In this document: piece by piece, positions 1-15,600 of the stretch
How positions within the stretch are numbered: the first letter of the stretch is position 1
How the letters are laid out: the number at the start of each line of letters is the position of its first letter
NCBI GenBank assembly: GCA_022316685.1
Contig: JAKJHU010000030.1
Coordinates: forward strand, 12,537,360 to 12,601,359
Direction: 5' to 3'
Length of the DNA: 64,000 nucleotides
Source of the DNA: Progne subis subis
Taxonomy: Eukaryota; Chordata; Aves; Passeriformes; Hirundinidae
The notes under the pieces: generated by a model
What the model saw: the letters and a program-made list of their open reading frames with translations, nothing else
Told to the model about the DNA's origin: nothing
Database searches by the model: none
Translations under genes and position numbers: made by a program

Positions 1-3000
1 GTGTATCTTTTGAGGCTGCCAGGTAAGTGCTGCCTGCAGAAGGTGATCAGGCACATAACCACTTGCAGCCCAGAGACTGCACAGACACGCATGCCCAGGT
101 GTTTTAAATGCATATTGGAAGACTTTAAAGCAAAAAAAATTGTCCAGATTTCTCTTACTCCCTGTTGGCCAACAATTTTAAGCTTACATCAGCACTGGTG
201 TTCAAACACTACGGCTAATGGCAAAAATGTATACACCAGTTGCTTTTTTTTCTACTCTGCATTTCAGAATGCATAGTGCCCACACAAAATCATTTACAGC
301 GCAAGAGAAAATCACATTAAGAAACCAACATATAAGTCATATTAATAAATGTTTTTATCAAGGATTTGAAGGCACAAGAATCTGTCACTTCCATTGCTCG
401 GTTCAATAATCTTTACTAGTTTATTTATCTCCTATAGTTTGCTCAGCTTTCCAACCTCTAGTATAAAAATGTTTTCTCTCTTTTTATCTAACAACAAAGT
501 GGAAAAAAACCTGTGATTCACTCCCAGGACACAGAAAAATCCATTTGTGATGAAACACAAGCCACCAGCACATGCAAATGTTTCCTAGAAAGTCAACAAC
601 TGTTAGCAGGCCTTTAGGGGTTAATAACCATGGCATTCCTTCACTTAATTTTACATAGAAAAGGTCATCATCCATTACATTTTCCTCCCAAACATTAACC
701 CTCCATGTTACACAGGTCCAAACACCAGACTTTCACCAAGGCAGAGCTTTCTAAGACTCCACCATCTTCTGAGAGTGACAAAATCTCTGGTGGAGCACAA
801 GCACTGGTTAAACCATCCAGCACAAAAAGGGGCACAAGGACTCTTGGGTCAGGTTGTGCTGCTCTTGCCACTGCTCTGGCTAGGTCTGAAATGCATTTAC
901 TAAAGAGTCAAGAATAAAGCCTGCAAAAACAAGACGATGATTCATGCGCTGAGTTGTTTCATGTGTCTGAGTTGTTGTGACACCATGCTCTCTAAGACCA
1001 ACTCTTTAACCTCTGAGGGTTTGTTTGGTTTTCGTGGCTAACATGTGTAGTGCATATTATTTCAGAGAATTTGCAGTGACCCAATAGTAAAGATGATTAA
1101 AAGCAAAGAAAGTGCAAGTTGGTGGGATAACAACCAGCAAAACAGAGAAAGTCATGGTGTATGCAATTCTATTTAAGATGTGTATGTGCATGCATGTAAA
1201 TCAAAACCATGATCTGTACATCAGTTCTGAACATACAGAGACACATAAATCACACACACCCCACAGCAGAGAAAAATTTGGACACCACCAGACATAATAT
1301 ACTCCACCTAATCAGACTATTTCCCTTCCCACAAATGATATGGCTCTGCAAATTTAACTTTGGTGCAAGTAATTTCAGTTTGGGTGAAAGATTTTGTTTT
1401 TAATAATATCCATTTGGCTTCCACAAGCAATGCCAAACGCAGGTAGACCTGTATAACCAAAGTTATACAGGATTAACATATAGCTTTAAGCTCCTATTAT
1501 GTCAAAATGTACCTCCCACATATCCATGTGTGCTCCCAGGCATCACTTGACCACTCATTTCACTCCTGGTTTCTTCACTTTTAGATTGACTCCTAGCAAA
1601 AATCTCAAACTACAAATATACTTGTATATATTTTCCATACACAAACACCATACTTTATTGTATTTAAATATGGGGGGAAAAGACAGATTGACTGAACTGT
1701 TCAAAGCCACAAGCACAGGAGAATTCATATTCAAGACCTTCTCAGATTTGAGTTCAGCATATTAGCTCATTCCTTCCTGCAACAGCATTATTCTTTATCT
1801 AGACTTTGCCACAACCACAACAAATCAAACCCCTCTACAGACAAACAGTATCAGCGATGTCATTATCCACAAAAGACTTACATCAGGGATGAATATGACT
1901 GCAGTACCAAGAAGAAAAAAAAGTGCTGAAAATAAGATACTAAGAGCCAAATTATTTGGTGACATAACCAGGTACAATACATTGAGTGAAATAGAGTAGC
2001 TTATGCCTGCCATGAATATAACTGTAAGCATTTAGCAGGTTTTTCCTTGAGTCTTTCTTTAAACCAATCTGAATTTATTAGTCTGCTGCTGAATAAATAT
2101 GATAAACTCTTACTGAAATTATCCTCTGGTGAGAAGCAATAAATACTAGGCAATATTCTTTCAAGTGATCCATTATCTTAAACTGGCTAAGAGCAACTCC
2201 AGGTTTTCTGTATGCACAGACAAAAGTTATCTTCAGTACAAGTGAATGCAAAATAGCATACTGCTGCAAGTTTGGAGATGCACATTTCCAAGCTCAGTAC
2301 CAAACCAAGCAACTCAAGACATCCCATCTCCATGGAGTTCATACAGTAACAATACAGAATATTTACATACATAATTTACAAACTACTATGAAAAGCTAGA
2401 GGTCAAAACTTCCAGGGCATAATGTAACAGGAAAAACGTGCAAGGCATGTTGGATCAGCTTTTCTGATATTACAAAAAACTGGAGCAAAACCACAAGCAG
2501 CATTTGTAATTAGGAAGAAAAAGTAATCTTTTGTCAGATACAGCATCCAAACAGCCTTCAGAGTTTACTTCATTAACCACTATTTAGATACACACATAGG
2601 CCTCAAACAGGAAAGCGGGGTGGGGGGAGAAAAAGCCTGTACAAAGAATCCAGTTTGTGCTCTGATTATCCAAACACACACCCAGGGCTATTTTAGCACT
2701 TCCCAGTGCTCTCCATATGCAATGCTTAATAAACCTTTGTGTTGCGAGACACTTTCAAGCATTGTATTTTAATAGCATAGACAGTGACATCCTTTAGATG
2801 TTTCCATCACCAGAAGCTGAGGCTCAGGTGGCTGCTTAACCACTCCCTGCATAGGGACAGAAAGCAGGCAGCGCCTAATTTTCTACATCTTCCCCTCCTT
2901 GCCTGCTCCTCAATCCCCCCTCCCATGTAGCAGCAAAGTGTCTCAAATACCATTTCAACACCTGCTTCCCAATGCAACCATGCCTGATTCTCTGAACAAA

Positions 3001-6000
3001 ATAAAAATCAAAACTAAAACACATAAGGACGTAATACAACATTTGCATAATGAGTGTGAGACAGAAAAGACAATTTAGCTACAGTGATTACACAGACACA
3101 AACGGTCTGCCAAAGGGATACAAAACAAACATGCTCTGTTTAAAAATACATCTTGCACATCATTTTTACCATGTTTAAAAGAAAATCGTACTCTTTAAAC
3201 CAGAGGCCTGGCTGCAACACACAGGAAGCCTGTGGTGCAGATGGCATCTCCCTGCAGGCCATTCCCTTTCTGCCCCCATACTGGTTTCACATGAGTTTCA
3301 CATGAGATGACACCTGAACAGAGTTGGATGTCTCAGTGTGTAGCTGTCTCAGCACAAACCCTGCCAGATCTACCTCAGATGATCACACTTCGGTGTTTTG
3401 GTTTGGTTTCTAACAAAATTTGGAGCAGTGGAGCAACTTCACACAAGGTTTGTGCTTTGAAATCACATGCTTGTGGTGCACCATTCAGCACTGACAGCTC
3501 TCAGATTTGGCTGGCTTGTGAACCAAGATGTGAAACACAAATGCCCTCACACCAGTTGTACTCCAGGTCAATATGGAGGTGTTTCAAGCCATGATGAGCA
3601 TTTCTGTTGCAAACGTATTTGTTTCAACTGTATCACATTAGAAATAGGAAGACTAACTCTCTCACCTCCTCACTACCAAAATACTACAACCCTACTTCTA
3701 ACAAACATGAGAGAAAACAGCTGAGAAGGAAGAAAAGGTGTTATAATAAAAGATGCAGTGCTGCTTTTCTAAATCTTAATTCTCCCCCTTGTTCCATCCT
3801 TGGGTTTTCACACGCATATTTATCTCCTTGAGACCTCCTTAAGGCTCACCCTGCTTCTCTTGATGCCCAGACGTCCCACCCATTACACATCAACCCTAGC
3901 ACTGGGCCAGCCCAGCAGGACAGAGGTCATCTCACCTGGCACACCCTAGCACAGCTTAACTAGAGACCCCTCTTTTCTACAGAGGAAAACATAAACCTTC
4001 ACGCCCTTGATCATGTGTATGCTCTCTCCTACAGGAGTGTATTTTACTGTTTAAAGCCAAGAGTGCATTGTTTTTATTCTAAGCCGCTCCTACTTTAGGG
4101 TCATCTTTATCATCTTCTCCTAACTACAAAAACTAAAAGGTCTCTAACCAGACTAATCCTAACAAAGATGCTGATAAACAGAAATAGCTCAAACAACAGC
4201 TCTGTCTATACTTAAGAAAATTTTAGACTGCCTACAGCCTCCAGCTCTTCACTTTGGATTTGTTCTGGAAACTCAAAGATGGCCCCTTTATCTATGCATT
4301 TTTCTATCTCAAACGCCCCTGCAAGTTTATTGCTATTTGCCTGCGAAAACAATAGTAACTGAGAATATATCCTCTGCCAAAGGCAGCTGTTGCCTTGATT
4401 CAGTCCTTCTGCACAGAAGCCTCCACCTGACAGAAGTACGTCTGTCCTTTCCTCCACTTGTTTCCAACCTACCCAACAAGCAGATGTAGAGAGACAGCAC
4501 CTACATGATGATGTTTCATCAGGAGTACACCACTCTGACAGCAAACTGCCAGTATTCAGTAAAACCCATCCCGGAAACGGCTGTGTTTCAGCACCAGATC
4601 TTTGGAGTCTCTTTTCCTCCTCCCTTCTTCCCACTGGTCATGTTTCACCTGAGTATCTTCCTGCAGCAGTTGTAAGGAAAAGCAGATACAAGAATACACC
4701 ATTGCCACTAATGAATTCACTCAGTCACGTCACTAACAGTCCCACTTAACTGTACTGTAGTATTCCTTTGGCAGCTTCTCCCATGTAATGTAGTAACAAC
4801 TCATCACTGTCCCAAGTGAGCTACCAGGGTTCAGTTAACCGTGTCACTTTATTCCCACACCAACCACCCGAAATGCTATCCCACTTGACTCTTACTGCCT
4901 TGTAATTAAAAATAGTGAAGATGAGAGTAGTCAATATGCATCTAAGCTTTCATGACCAATCCACGGACATAAGGTCAAACAAAGAAATCACTGCATGGGG
5001 ATATTTACCAGCGGTACCCTCATTACAAGCAAACTGAACATTAATCGTGAAGTCCTAGATAATGATTTTAGCCTTCTGTAGCACAGAACTTAAGTCAAGA
5101 TTATATAAACAACTGGTCTTTAATAATAATAATAAAGAAACCCCAAACACAACCTCCGGATACAAACATAGTTGCCTTACCTTGTAACAGGAAGCTTTCA
5201 TTTAACTGTCCTAAGCATTCAAACACAAAAATCTGGAACCTTTCTCCCCACCGTTTAAATATTTATCCAGGCCATTCCCAACTTTTCCCTTTTAGCATTC
5301 CCTAAGAAACAGCTACAGTCACTGTCCTACTATTGCTACACACTCATGCTCAGCTATGGATAAAGACCAAAAGGGTGGCATGAATATGCAGAAGGGGATC
5401 TGGCAACAGGAGTCTTGAGAAACCTGAGCTTCCAGGGATATCTCAGTGAGCTGCTTGGGGCTGCCACCTCCTAAAACCCAGCACCTGGGGCAACAATGGC
5501 ATACAATGCTTCCCCCATCCCTTCCACCCTTCCCTTCAGCCTGCTCCTCTGGGCCAACTCAACTACATGTGGGAAGATGCCATCATGGTCACCTGTATTT
5601 GGACTGACACCCTGAATGCAATGAGAGCCCAAAGGAATCACCTTCCAGTAAATGCAAAGCACAGACACACTACCGTTTATTCTCCCCAAACCACAGTCCC
5701 AGGCTTCTGCCATCAGTCCTACAAACACCCTCATCCTCTTAAGAGTCGGAAAGGGAACATAACATGTTCCCCAGCACCAGGCCAGAGTGGCAAAGTGAGA
5801 TTTGTGTTTCCTGCCTGTTGATGGGGAGGGGGGAATTGTGATTGTTTTGTTGTGTACACTGACCTTGTTCCTTTTGATCATGCACCATGCTAATCACCCA
5901 GAGCCCCAATTCAGTAAGTATCAAGCATGAGGACACTAATCCCATTTCTGCCAAAGCAACCACAGCACACGGTGTGATGTTTGCACTGGCCTTGCCTCCT

Positions 6001-9000
6001 GCCTGGAGGATGCTTGCTCAATTTATCTGAAGCAGAACTGCTCAAAGAGATTACATCCATCCTCACACAAAGTCTGGGGCCACAGCATTTCTTGTGAAGC
6101 ATATCTCAGTGACCTTGGCTTTGGAGACCAATTCCCAACTGGAGATCATGTGGTAATGATGCCTGCTCCATCTGCACCATTGATGGGTCATGGTCACACC
6201 TGACCCCACAGACACACTTTTATTCAAAAAATCTCCTTAGAGTAAGCTTACTTCTTCCTTGCAAGACTTTACTCCTTCATTGGAAGACTCCTTCCAAGTC
6301 TTCCATTCAGCTCTTGTTTTCTGAGGAGTACAGCTGAACTCAAAAGCTGTCAGAACACACATACCTCCCACGGCTACAGCTGCAGACCACTCATCCTCCT
6401 GAGCCTGGAGCCAAGAAACACACAAGGAAGTCCACTGCTTGGTGCAGGATTGTAGAAGTTCTGAAATCCCCCTTTCCTGACAGATTTACTAGGAACTCCA
6501 GCAGAGCCAGGAGATCCCCTACCTGCCCAAGCTCAAAGGAAAAACATGGAATAGTTTGAAGTCGATATTTTAAGTGTAAGGGAGCAGAGATCTTCAGTGT
6601 GTGTCATACTTCGTACAAAGAGTCTTACAAGTGACTCAAGCTGCTCAAAGAGAGTTCAAGCCAGCCCCTTCTTCCCTTCCTTTTTCATCCTGCTTCTTTT
6701 CATAGGACCACATTCAAAACTATGGAAAAGTTTGAGTTAAAAGTGTCATCTACATAAAGGCTGCCTGGATGCTTTGAAGATGCATGCCACAAGATGTGTG
6801 CAAATAACAGGATTTCACTTTACCTTGCATTTAAATGAAAATGTGCCAAAAGCGATCACCCTGCACACAATGGGTAAGAGAACAAATAGTAAGTCCATGC
6901 CACACTGATAGCAGGGCTGAAGCTAAAGGCTTCACTTCATTTGCACTGGTAAAGCAAAACCAAATTATTCCTGAGAAGTAAGAAGTCTGCATCAGAAGTC
7001 ATCCAAACTTTTAAATTCAATCCTGATGCTGTGAATGCAAAGCAACACCGGTCTCAGAATATTCTGGAGACAATAATGAATTAAGGATCAATAAACTTTC
7101 CAGGGAGATATCCCCCTACTCAACACCTAAGTGGAGCAATACCCTGGATAAAAAATACAACAGTTGAATTCCAAACCTTGCAAGAGAAAGTAAATGGAAC
7201 ATTATATACTGTGTGGAGATGACAAACACCTCAAACCATTTGACTTGTAGCTGGACTCTGCAGCCTCTGACATACACGGCACATTTAGCTTTAAGGTTAA
7301 ATGAGACTTTGATGCAAAAGGATGCATTTACACATCAGTCTGCAATGTGGCATCCCTCCCCCACTTCTCAAGCTTCTGTTTGAATAGATCAAAGACTTCT
7401 GGCCATGAAAAGGCACCATGTTGGGTGCCTCCCAACACCTCCCCTGCTGCTGCTGGCCGTGCTCTGGCTGAGGACTCGGAGCAGCCACAACAGTGCTGTT
7501 AAACAACTGAAGTCAGCAATGAGCAGATTACACCAGTATCCCCAGATATGATGAATAAAAAGCATATTTCAAGGAAAATGTATTTCAAGGAAATTACTTC
7601 AATACACGGAAGCAGCAGCTCAGCACATGGCTGTGCCCAGGCACTGCTGCTGCCCAGAAAGCAGGACTTGCTGGTGGAACATCTCCTTGCCCCCAGCAAT
7701 GGTTCTCCACCTCCGAGCTGCATCAAGGCAGCCTCTGCAGAAAAAAATATGCACGGAATGAGGCACTTGAAGAAGATTCTTCTCTCCAAAGTACTATCAT
7801 TTGTCAATTTGTTATGTGCTCACAACCCCATTGTTCTGAGACTCGCAGAACAAAAGCTGCCACTCATCAAGATTCAAAATTACAAGGCTTGTCTTGCAGA
7901 GAGAAAGCAATACCTAAGTCATATCTGGTTTCGAGAAAGCTACAATTCACATATAAGCTGAGCGAAGCTCTCTTCTGTCACTTTAATTAATTGTGCACAG
8001 AAGAACAGGATTGAAGCAAACATATTGCAAAGTATTCTGAAGTTGAAGGTGCGTACCTCCCCACAGCTTTCATTACAAAAAAGTGGATTCTTGCTTACTA
8101 CTGTTTTAAAGAAAAATAAAAAAGTAGTAAGTTTGGACTGTGAGTTTTCTAAAAGGATTTGGTTTTCACACATCATCTTTAGACAGCCATAAGCCACTTG
8201 CGTGTCTCACCTTACTATCTAATTAGTTTAAATGGTCTGGTTTCACTTTTTCCCAGAAAAATATACTGCTAGCATGTGGTGGTAGGCAGGGCTTTGCAGA
8301 GTTACACCAAGCCAAAGGCAAGCAAAATGGCATAGTTGCCTACAAACAAATAACAAGCAGCAAATCTAAGGTGAAATGAGTATAATTAGCTCTTCAAAAC
8401 TACTGAATCCTATGTTGGGAGTCCTGACAACCACTGGAGGTGGATCAAGCCAGCAATGCTCTCAGAAATGAAGATACATGCAGTTAAAGTCTGTTCATTA
8501 ATGCAGTGAGGGCCAAATCAAGGAATCCTACACACATCCAAGCATGAGCGTGGACCCACAACACTTGTCCTTTGTACTGCTAAGGATGAGCAGCACACAG
8601 AAAGGACTCAAACCCAACATTAAGGCCTACAGCTCAGAAATACTGAACCTGTGTGGCCCACAGATTTTCTTCCTTTTTACTTTATTGAAGCTTTCAAATA
8701 AACCCCATTGTTTGTAAGGGAAAAACTTCTAAAAGGAACATAGAGAATATTCTCACCTCTAGAGATCCAGTAGTGCTATCCTGTGCATGCATTCACACCA
8801 CCTTCTACCTATGTACATCAAGGCTTAAAACACTAATGACTGATTCTCTGTTAATCTGGAGAGGTGCTAAAACCATCTTACAACTAGACAAACAAGGCAG
8901 GAACAAGCTCATTCCTAGTCTTATAAAACAAGCCTTTACAGATAATTATGTTTTATTACTTTTCATTTGATGAGGATTGTGTTATACAAAACAAATACCA

Positions 9001-9284
9001 GATGCCTATTTGTTGCATTTGGGGGAGAGGCGGAATCTCCGCAAGCATTGCTGTAAGCAGCCCTGCTTTTAATTAAATACAATAAATGCATAAAAATTAA
9101 TACTGTTGGAAACCAGCAGAACCAGCAGGTAGGGAAAAAAAAGGATGAACTGGAAGACCCCCTCCCCTCCAAGCTCCTACAGCAGGAGCAGCCACTCATC
9201 AGCCTATTGCTCAGGGCAGGAGCTCTCTGACCAAGGCTCCTTACACATTTCCCTTAATGCCAAACTTTGCAGATAACCAAAAGG

Positions 9285-9287
<3 letters not shown>

Positions 9288-9313
<26 letters not shown>
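9288..9313. repeat. A26 homopolymer
   Basis: Twenty-six consecutive A in EXT1 intron 1. No retroposed sequence could be recognised upstream of it, so it is a simple run and not shown to be a poly(A) tail. Confidence 0.9.
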
Positions 9314-9316
<3 letters not shown>

Positions 9317-12300
9317 TAGTGAGGTAAACAGGATTTAATATTACTTTTGTTAAAGAGACACTAATGTACTCAGCCAGGAAAACCTGCAAATAAAAGTCAA
9401 GTTCTTAAAGATGGAATAAAGATGGAGAAAGAGAGGAGAGATGGCAAGGAGGTGTAAAGGGATTTCTGGCAGCCTTAAAACAACCATCCAAAATCTCACA
9501 TATCCTTTTACTGTTAACTTGCCAGACTAATAAAAACCACTCCCAAATAGCCTGACAGAGGGTGCAGGACAGGCCTTTACACCTGAGATGAAGAACATGC
9601 ATCTGAAACATGTGGACACAACCAGAGGGAGGCACACAAAACATGACCAATAACAAGCAAAAATGGGACACAGTTCCTTAAGGACGGTAAAACACAACCA
9701 ACTTTCCCAAAATTTCGTACACAGGATCTCATGGCAGTGGCGAGTCAAGTTCCAATTTCTTTTTAAGGAGAGATTTTTTTTAAGACATGGTACAGTAATA
9801 AATGCAAGGTAAACAGCAGTGGGATGGTATCCATACTTTGCTGTTCATTTTCAGGTTTCCATCTGTTCTATTTATCAAAGCTGAGAATGGGTCTCTTCTA
9901 TTATCCTCCACCAGTGCATATCCTCAACCTACTTCCTAATCAAGTTTGCTTACAAATATTCGTTAAATTACATACTTTATTGGCCCAGCCAGTTAATTGT
10001 AAGACCATGGTACCACAAGCTGCAATTACAGCAATCAGTGCATTGATTATAGTGAAACGTGGTTACCCTGAGACCAAAGTTAAAGAACTATTGCTATAAC
10101 CAGTAACTACACCAACAGGGTGTAGTTGGGATCACACCACTATCTCCAAATTCTTAAACTACCAGTTTTAGACTCAAACAACACACACAATTTCACTGTG
10201 AAATATTTTACAATGACCTGTGTCATAAAGAATTTTCATTAAAAATGAAAGAGTAAAGAAACTTTTCTAGAAAGGGTTATTATTAGAGGCCATCAGAAAT
10301 AGCTAATAAAACAAAAGATGAAAACCTGTTTTCACTGCAGTTCAGTAATGTTGTGATACAGAAAGACAAGAGTCAAGTGCCCTGGTTATCTTCGTTCTCA
10401 GTAACTGAAATAGGCATCAGCACAGTGAGGATGAGTCTTGTCAAAAACGGCAAGAGCAGAGTGCAAGGATTTCTTGACACCTTCAGTGAAAACAGTTAAG
10501 ACAAGGACCAGGTCCCCCTGCACAAACACAGAGCAAGAGTCAACCCAGACCTTGGGGTGCTCAACTGCTGAGCTCCACAGCAAAGACAAAGGAGGATGTG
10601 AGGATGTGAGCAACAGCTGAGATAATAGCCAGCCCCACAGTTAGCTCCATGTCAAGACACATGCATGGAGTAAGAGGTGAGTGGGAGTTTGGGGTTCTAC
10701 TGAGCTGAGGGGACCTGAAGCCTTCACACTGGGTGCAGAGCTCAGGAAGCAGCATCCACATGTGGCCGAGCAAGGGGTGCTGCCTGCCCCAGCCAAGGGG
10801 TCCCTCGACAGTGCATTCTCAGGGTCTCTGACCACGCAAGCCCCAGTTGGGGACAACCAGACACTGCTCAGACCTTCCAGCTCTCAACCTGCCTACAGTG
10901 ACCCTGAAACAACACTTACAGCCAGATGGGACCATAAGGTGATGGGCTTCACCCTCAGCTGAAGGTGAACAACCACCTCCTGCTATCAACACCACTTCCT
11001 GCTCAGGTATTTGTCTCCTTACACGCACATCTGCAGAAGCTGTATTCCAGGGAACAAAGCTAAGATTTTATTACTGGTCTCTTTGGAAAGGCCATAGAAA
11101 AGTAATTGCATTTGTGTGCGTGTGAACTCACAAATTAACCCCAGGAACTCTGTTTATGGCAGGGGGCTCATTTACAAGGAGAGGTGAGAGCAGCAAGCAC
11201 ACGTTCCTCTGACTTTGATGTGTCACCCACCTGCCTTCACACAGCTCCAGCCGCTGGTGCACTTCGATTACCTGAGCTTTCCCCACCACCACTTCACTCA
11301 GCTGCTTTCATCTTGCCACAACAACAGTGCCATGAGAAGAAAGGGGGAGAGGGTGAGAGAGAAAAAAAAAGAGAAAGATTTGGGGCTGGGAAAGTCAGCT
11401 TGGTAGAGGAATCTGATAAGAACTGACATGCTGTCAGGCAGAGATGAAAGCACTAGAAATAAGGGATGCGTTGCACACTTATTAAAATGGTGGCATGATT
11501 CTAATAAGGAAAGCACATCATTGGCATCTGCTTGAAATGACTCCCACAAAAGAGTCACCCAGCAATCTAGGACAGCTAAATTCAGTGCCATTTTTATCTT
11601 TTCATCAAATATGCATAAAAGCTTCTTAAGACAACTGTCCAACACAAAACTGTAACAGAAAGTATTTTAAAATCTTACTTTAACTGATCCACAGGCCAGA
11701 CTTGACTATCAAGCCTGAATGATGCCAAACAGTGAAGAGAAACCTAACACCAGCTTGAATTAAAACTTGCCGAACTGTAGTAAAAAAAGCAGGCAGGGAA
11801 AGGGGATGGAGAACAGTTACGAAAATGCATGACTGCCTGAAATATTTCCCTATCTTCAAAAAATGTCGCCGTGAAATTCCTACCTGCTTCGTTCACCTTG
11901 CTGCTATCAGATTTTTTATTGTCCTCAGTTTTGAGAATTTGTCTGGCACTTAGTATGCAGGAGCAGCGCACAGGAATAGATCCTGCTGCCATAGATAATG
12001 CGGTTCTAAGGGAAACCCATCAATTGTTAATGGCCATGCAAATTGTTGAAACTAGAGAGTTATTCACAGTTATCTCGCTGTGATTTGGTAAGTGTCCATG
12101 CCTGATGTGATCACTCACTTGATATATTATTCCATTACAATTCAAGTAGTAGTCTAAGCTTTTGGGTTTAGAGAAAAAAAAACAAAAACTGTAAGGGAGT
12201 GTGGAAGGGTGAAGGAATGTTATTTGTTTTAAATTATTTTAAACAGTCATACACACCTTCTTTGTAAAGTATGATAAATCCCTTCCTGCGACTACACTCA

Positions 12301-12619
12301 TGCCTTACTGAAACATTTAAATATCTCAGATGGGAAACTAAAGGAGCTTAGCATGCAACTTTAGACCATGATCCTACAAAGCACCTTCTTATGTTTCAAC
12401 CATACACATGGTGCACACACCCTTTGCAGATCTTCCAGCTGCAGTTCACGCTGTTTTACAATTTCTGATCAGGGTTTTCTACTGCTTATGCAAAAATTTG
12501 CTGGCATTTAATAAGCTATAGGCATCTCCTCAAATCCATAATGCATTCACTGTCTCTTGCAGCAGCAACCTACTGATCATTAATTTTCAGCTTTATTGCA
12601 GCTCCAACATTTCAGCTGC

Positions 12620-12637
12620 TTTTTTTTTTTTTTTTTT
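12620..12637. repeat. T18 homopolymer
   Basis: A run of T in EXT1 intron 1 without recognisable flanking repeat. Confidence 0.85.
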
Positions 12638-15600
12638 GCATCTTGTCTGAGATTTATTACTTTTAGCAAAGTATACTTTAGGCTTTTTCTATTTTCTTTG
12701 CTGGTTTTTAAACCACCCTTAAGGGGGAAGCATTATTCTTTATAAAATAATTCTGACATCATGGTATTAAAAAAATAAATCCTATAATTATGTTTCCCAT
12801 TAGGATTAGATAAAATGTATTTAATTAAAAGAAAAATCTGCTAGCACCCAACACAATGGTTGGTGGCAAACTCGTAAGATTAAACATTCATGTGTTTATC
12901 TTCCTGAAGCAGCTGACACACCAAACAAGCAGACACACCAAAACAAGCCTTCAGAGATATAAACTCAGACATTACAACAAAAGTTTGTCCTTCCCTTCAG
13001 ACAAATATTCAGATTTTCAGAAGCAGCCTCTGAATTTATTCTAAAAAACTAAAAAAACCACAATTCTGATCCGCTTTCTGGTAGTAACACACTGAACTAC
13101 CTGACTGCACCAGGAATTCCAGTATTCTGATATAATGCCTGCAATTATTTGCCAGGCAAAAACCAGTATCAGAAGTCAAGATCTTCTAGGAGAATGAAGA
13201 AAAACAGGATTCCTACCCAAACAGTGCCACACTCCCCTGTCTCCCACACTGCTGTTGGTCAGGTGATGTTTCCATCAGCCTGAAGGCTGCAGGGGTCATA
13301 ACACACACTGCAGCTCTAGCAAACTATTTCTACCATGCTCCTTTTTACAGCTCCAGAGAACTAATTATTAACGGGACAGGAGCCCCCACGAATACACTCA
13401 GCAAACACCACGGGATGCGATTTTCCTTTAGGAATTACTGCTATGCACAGGCTGTCAGCATCATGCTCTCAATTTTGTTTAGGAGCTGAAGAATGATTGA
13501 TCTTATTGATTTGTGTCAACAGTCTGACATGGCCATATCGACCAGCTGTAATTTTGTAGGAGGAGCTGGGAAGGGAACTGGAGATTGCATTCTCTGTGGC
13601 ACATCATCCTGCCCGAAGAGAAAATGATGTTAGAGATGCTGGTATGGCCATCGATGAGACATCACTGGGACTCAAACTGACACAAGTGAGCAACAAGAGA
13701 TTTCCCACTACCGTGTTTACAGCAAATCCACTACTAAACACCCAAAGATATAATTATAATCTATTACAATTATATAAAGAAGTAACATTTCAGAAAGGCC
13801 TTCTCATTTCCCATTCTTAGCATTGAACACTTTTTGTTTTGCAGTCAATCAACTAAATTAGCCCTAATTCTGTTTCATTCATAAACACAAAGAGGATACT
13901 AGAGGGGAAAAAGTGAATAAATGGGAAATTCACTTAGGAACCCAAGAATTATTTTGTTTTCATGTATTTCTGGACTAGAAACCATCATGGAGAAATAAGT
14001 CATGAAGAGGTTTTACTAAATTTGCTAACTTCACCACAGGAGCCCTCGGAGGAATGATCAGGAATGACAGTGCTTTAGTGCCCGGAAAAGCAGCGGTCTT
14101 TGGTCATAGCTGAGTGAAGCAAGGAGTTAAAAGGTTCATATACCAAACATGTCTGACCCAGGACAAGTCAAACCCCAAAAAAGCTTTAGAAGCTATTTGC
14201 CTTTACCAGACACACAGAGAAGAGCTGCTTTATACTGCTTCTGACAACTGTCACCTTTTATTGGAAAATCATTTTCAACCTACTCTCACTGATGCTTCCT
14301 GAGAATGGGATACAGAAAACATAAAAGAGTAGTATTTCAGGCACTAAACATTATAAAGCGCTAAAGTAAACCCTCAAAATGCTTAGGAAAAGCAAGGACT
14401 TCTTTCCATTTTAAAAGCATATGGAAATGTAACCATGGTCACCAGTGGCAATCCTGGCTGTCGGACTGTGGTCTTGAGACCACATACAGTAAGGAGAAGG
14501 CAGGAGCTCCTGCAACAGCCCTGCCAGCACCTCACTTCTCCCAGGGACTGCAGGAGGGGTGAGAAATCTGTCTTACCGGAGTATGAAATGGGAGCCTGAT
14601 TTAGCCAACACAAACATCCCACCTCACCACCTTTCAGAGAACGCCCACCTACCCTCCTGGCCAAGGAGACAGTACTAAACCACACGAAAAACTGAAGCTA
14701 AATCTCAAGAGTTGGTGGGAGAGACAAGTGTGGAATCACCAGATGTTTAAAGAAAACGGTCTCTTCTTTATCCTATTATCAAGGAGGCCTATCCTTCCTG
14801 ACTGGCTTACAGCTATGTTTTCTTATTCTAAGAAGTTATAACATTTTAGGAGGTTAGATTGCACTCGGAAAGCTATCAGCCTGGCAGCATTCATACCATT
14901 TTTTTTTCCAGCAAAACAGTTAAGACACAACATTTTGCTGAGATAGGGCCTGTATTTCTTAAAACACTACTTCCCTCTTCTCACGTGAAATGAATCTCTT
15001 CTCTTTTGTTCTCATTTGGAATTAATTTCTTAAACTAGTTTCAAACACCCTCCCAGGCTATGTGGTACCCGTGCCTCAATACTAGGATAGTTTCTTCGCA
15101 TGTGCGGCTGTCAACTATTATAAATTAGAATTTGTTGTGTAAGTGGAAGAAAGGACTCCCACCATTCTCTGGCTGGGATCTTTAATTGCTCCTATGCCCG
15201 CCTGGTGTCACAGGCTCCTCCTGCCACAGCTCCCTCCCTCCCTTGCCTTCTCCAGAGATGTGGGGATGAGTTGTATCAGCATTATGCAGCATCAGTGCTC
15301 CCTACAGCTGACTGAGGAGGCTCCTAAATGAAGAGCAAACTAGTGACGGTACATGTCCTGTTTCCTCTTGAAATTTGGATTGAAAAAAGTAGCAACACAA
15401 AGCCTCACATAACGTAGCTGGAGGAACAGAGGACAAGGATCAAATCTATTGCTCAGTGTAAACCATGAGAAGGTTTTGAAACCTATATGTCCTAAATAGC
15501 TGGCAACATGGAAAGGTGCAGAACCTTAAATATAACATACTGACACACTCCCACAGGCTAAACTAATATCCATATAACATGAGACAAGAGTATAAATCTT

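Noticed and set aside
4212..4634. 140-codon minus-strand frame in EXT1 intron 1
   Set aside because: No recognisable domain, no flanking splice signals that I could identify, and length within chance for this many frames.
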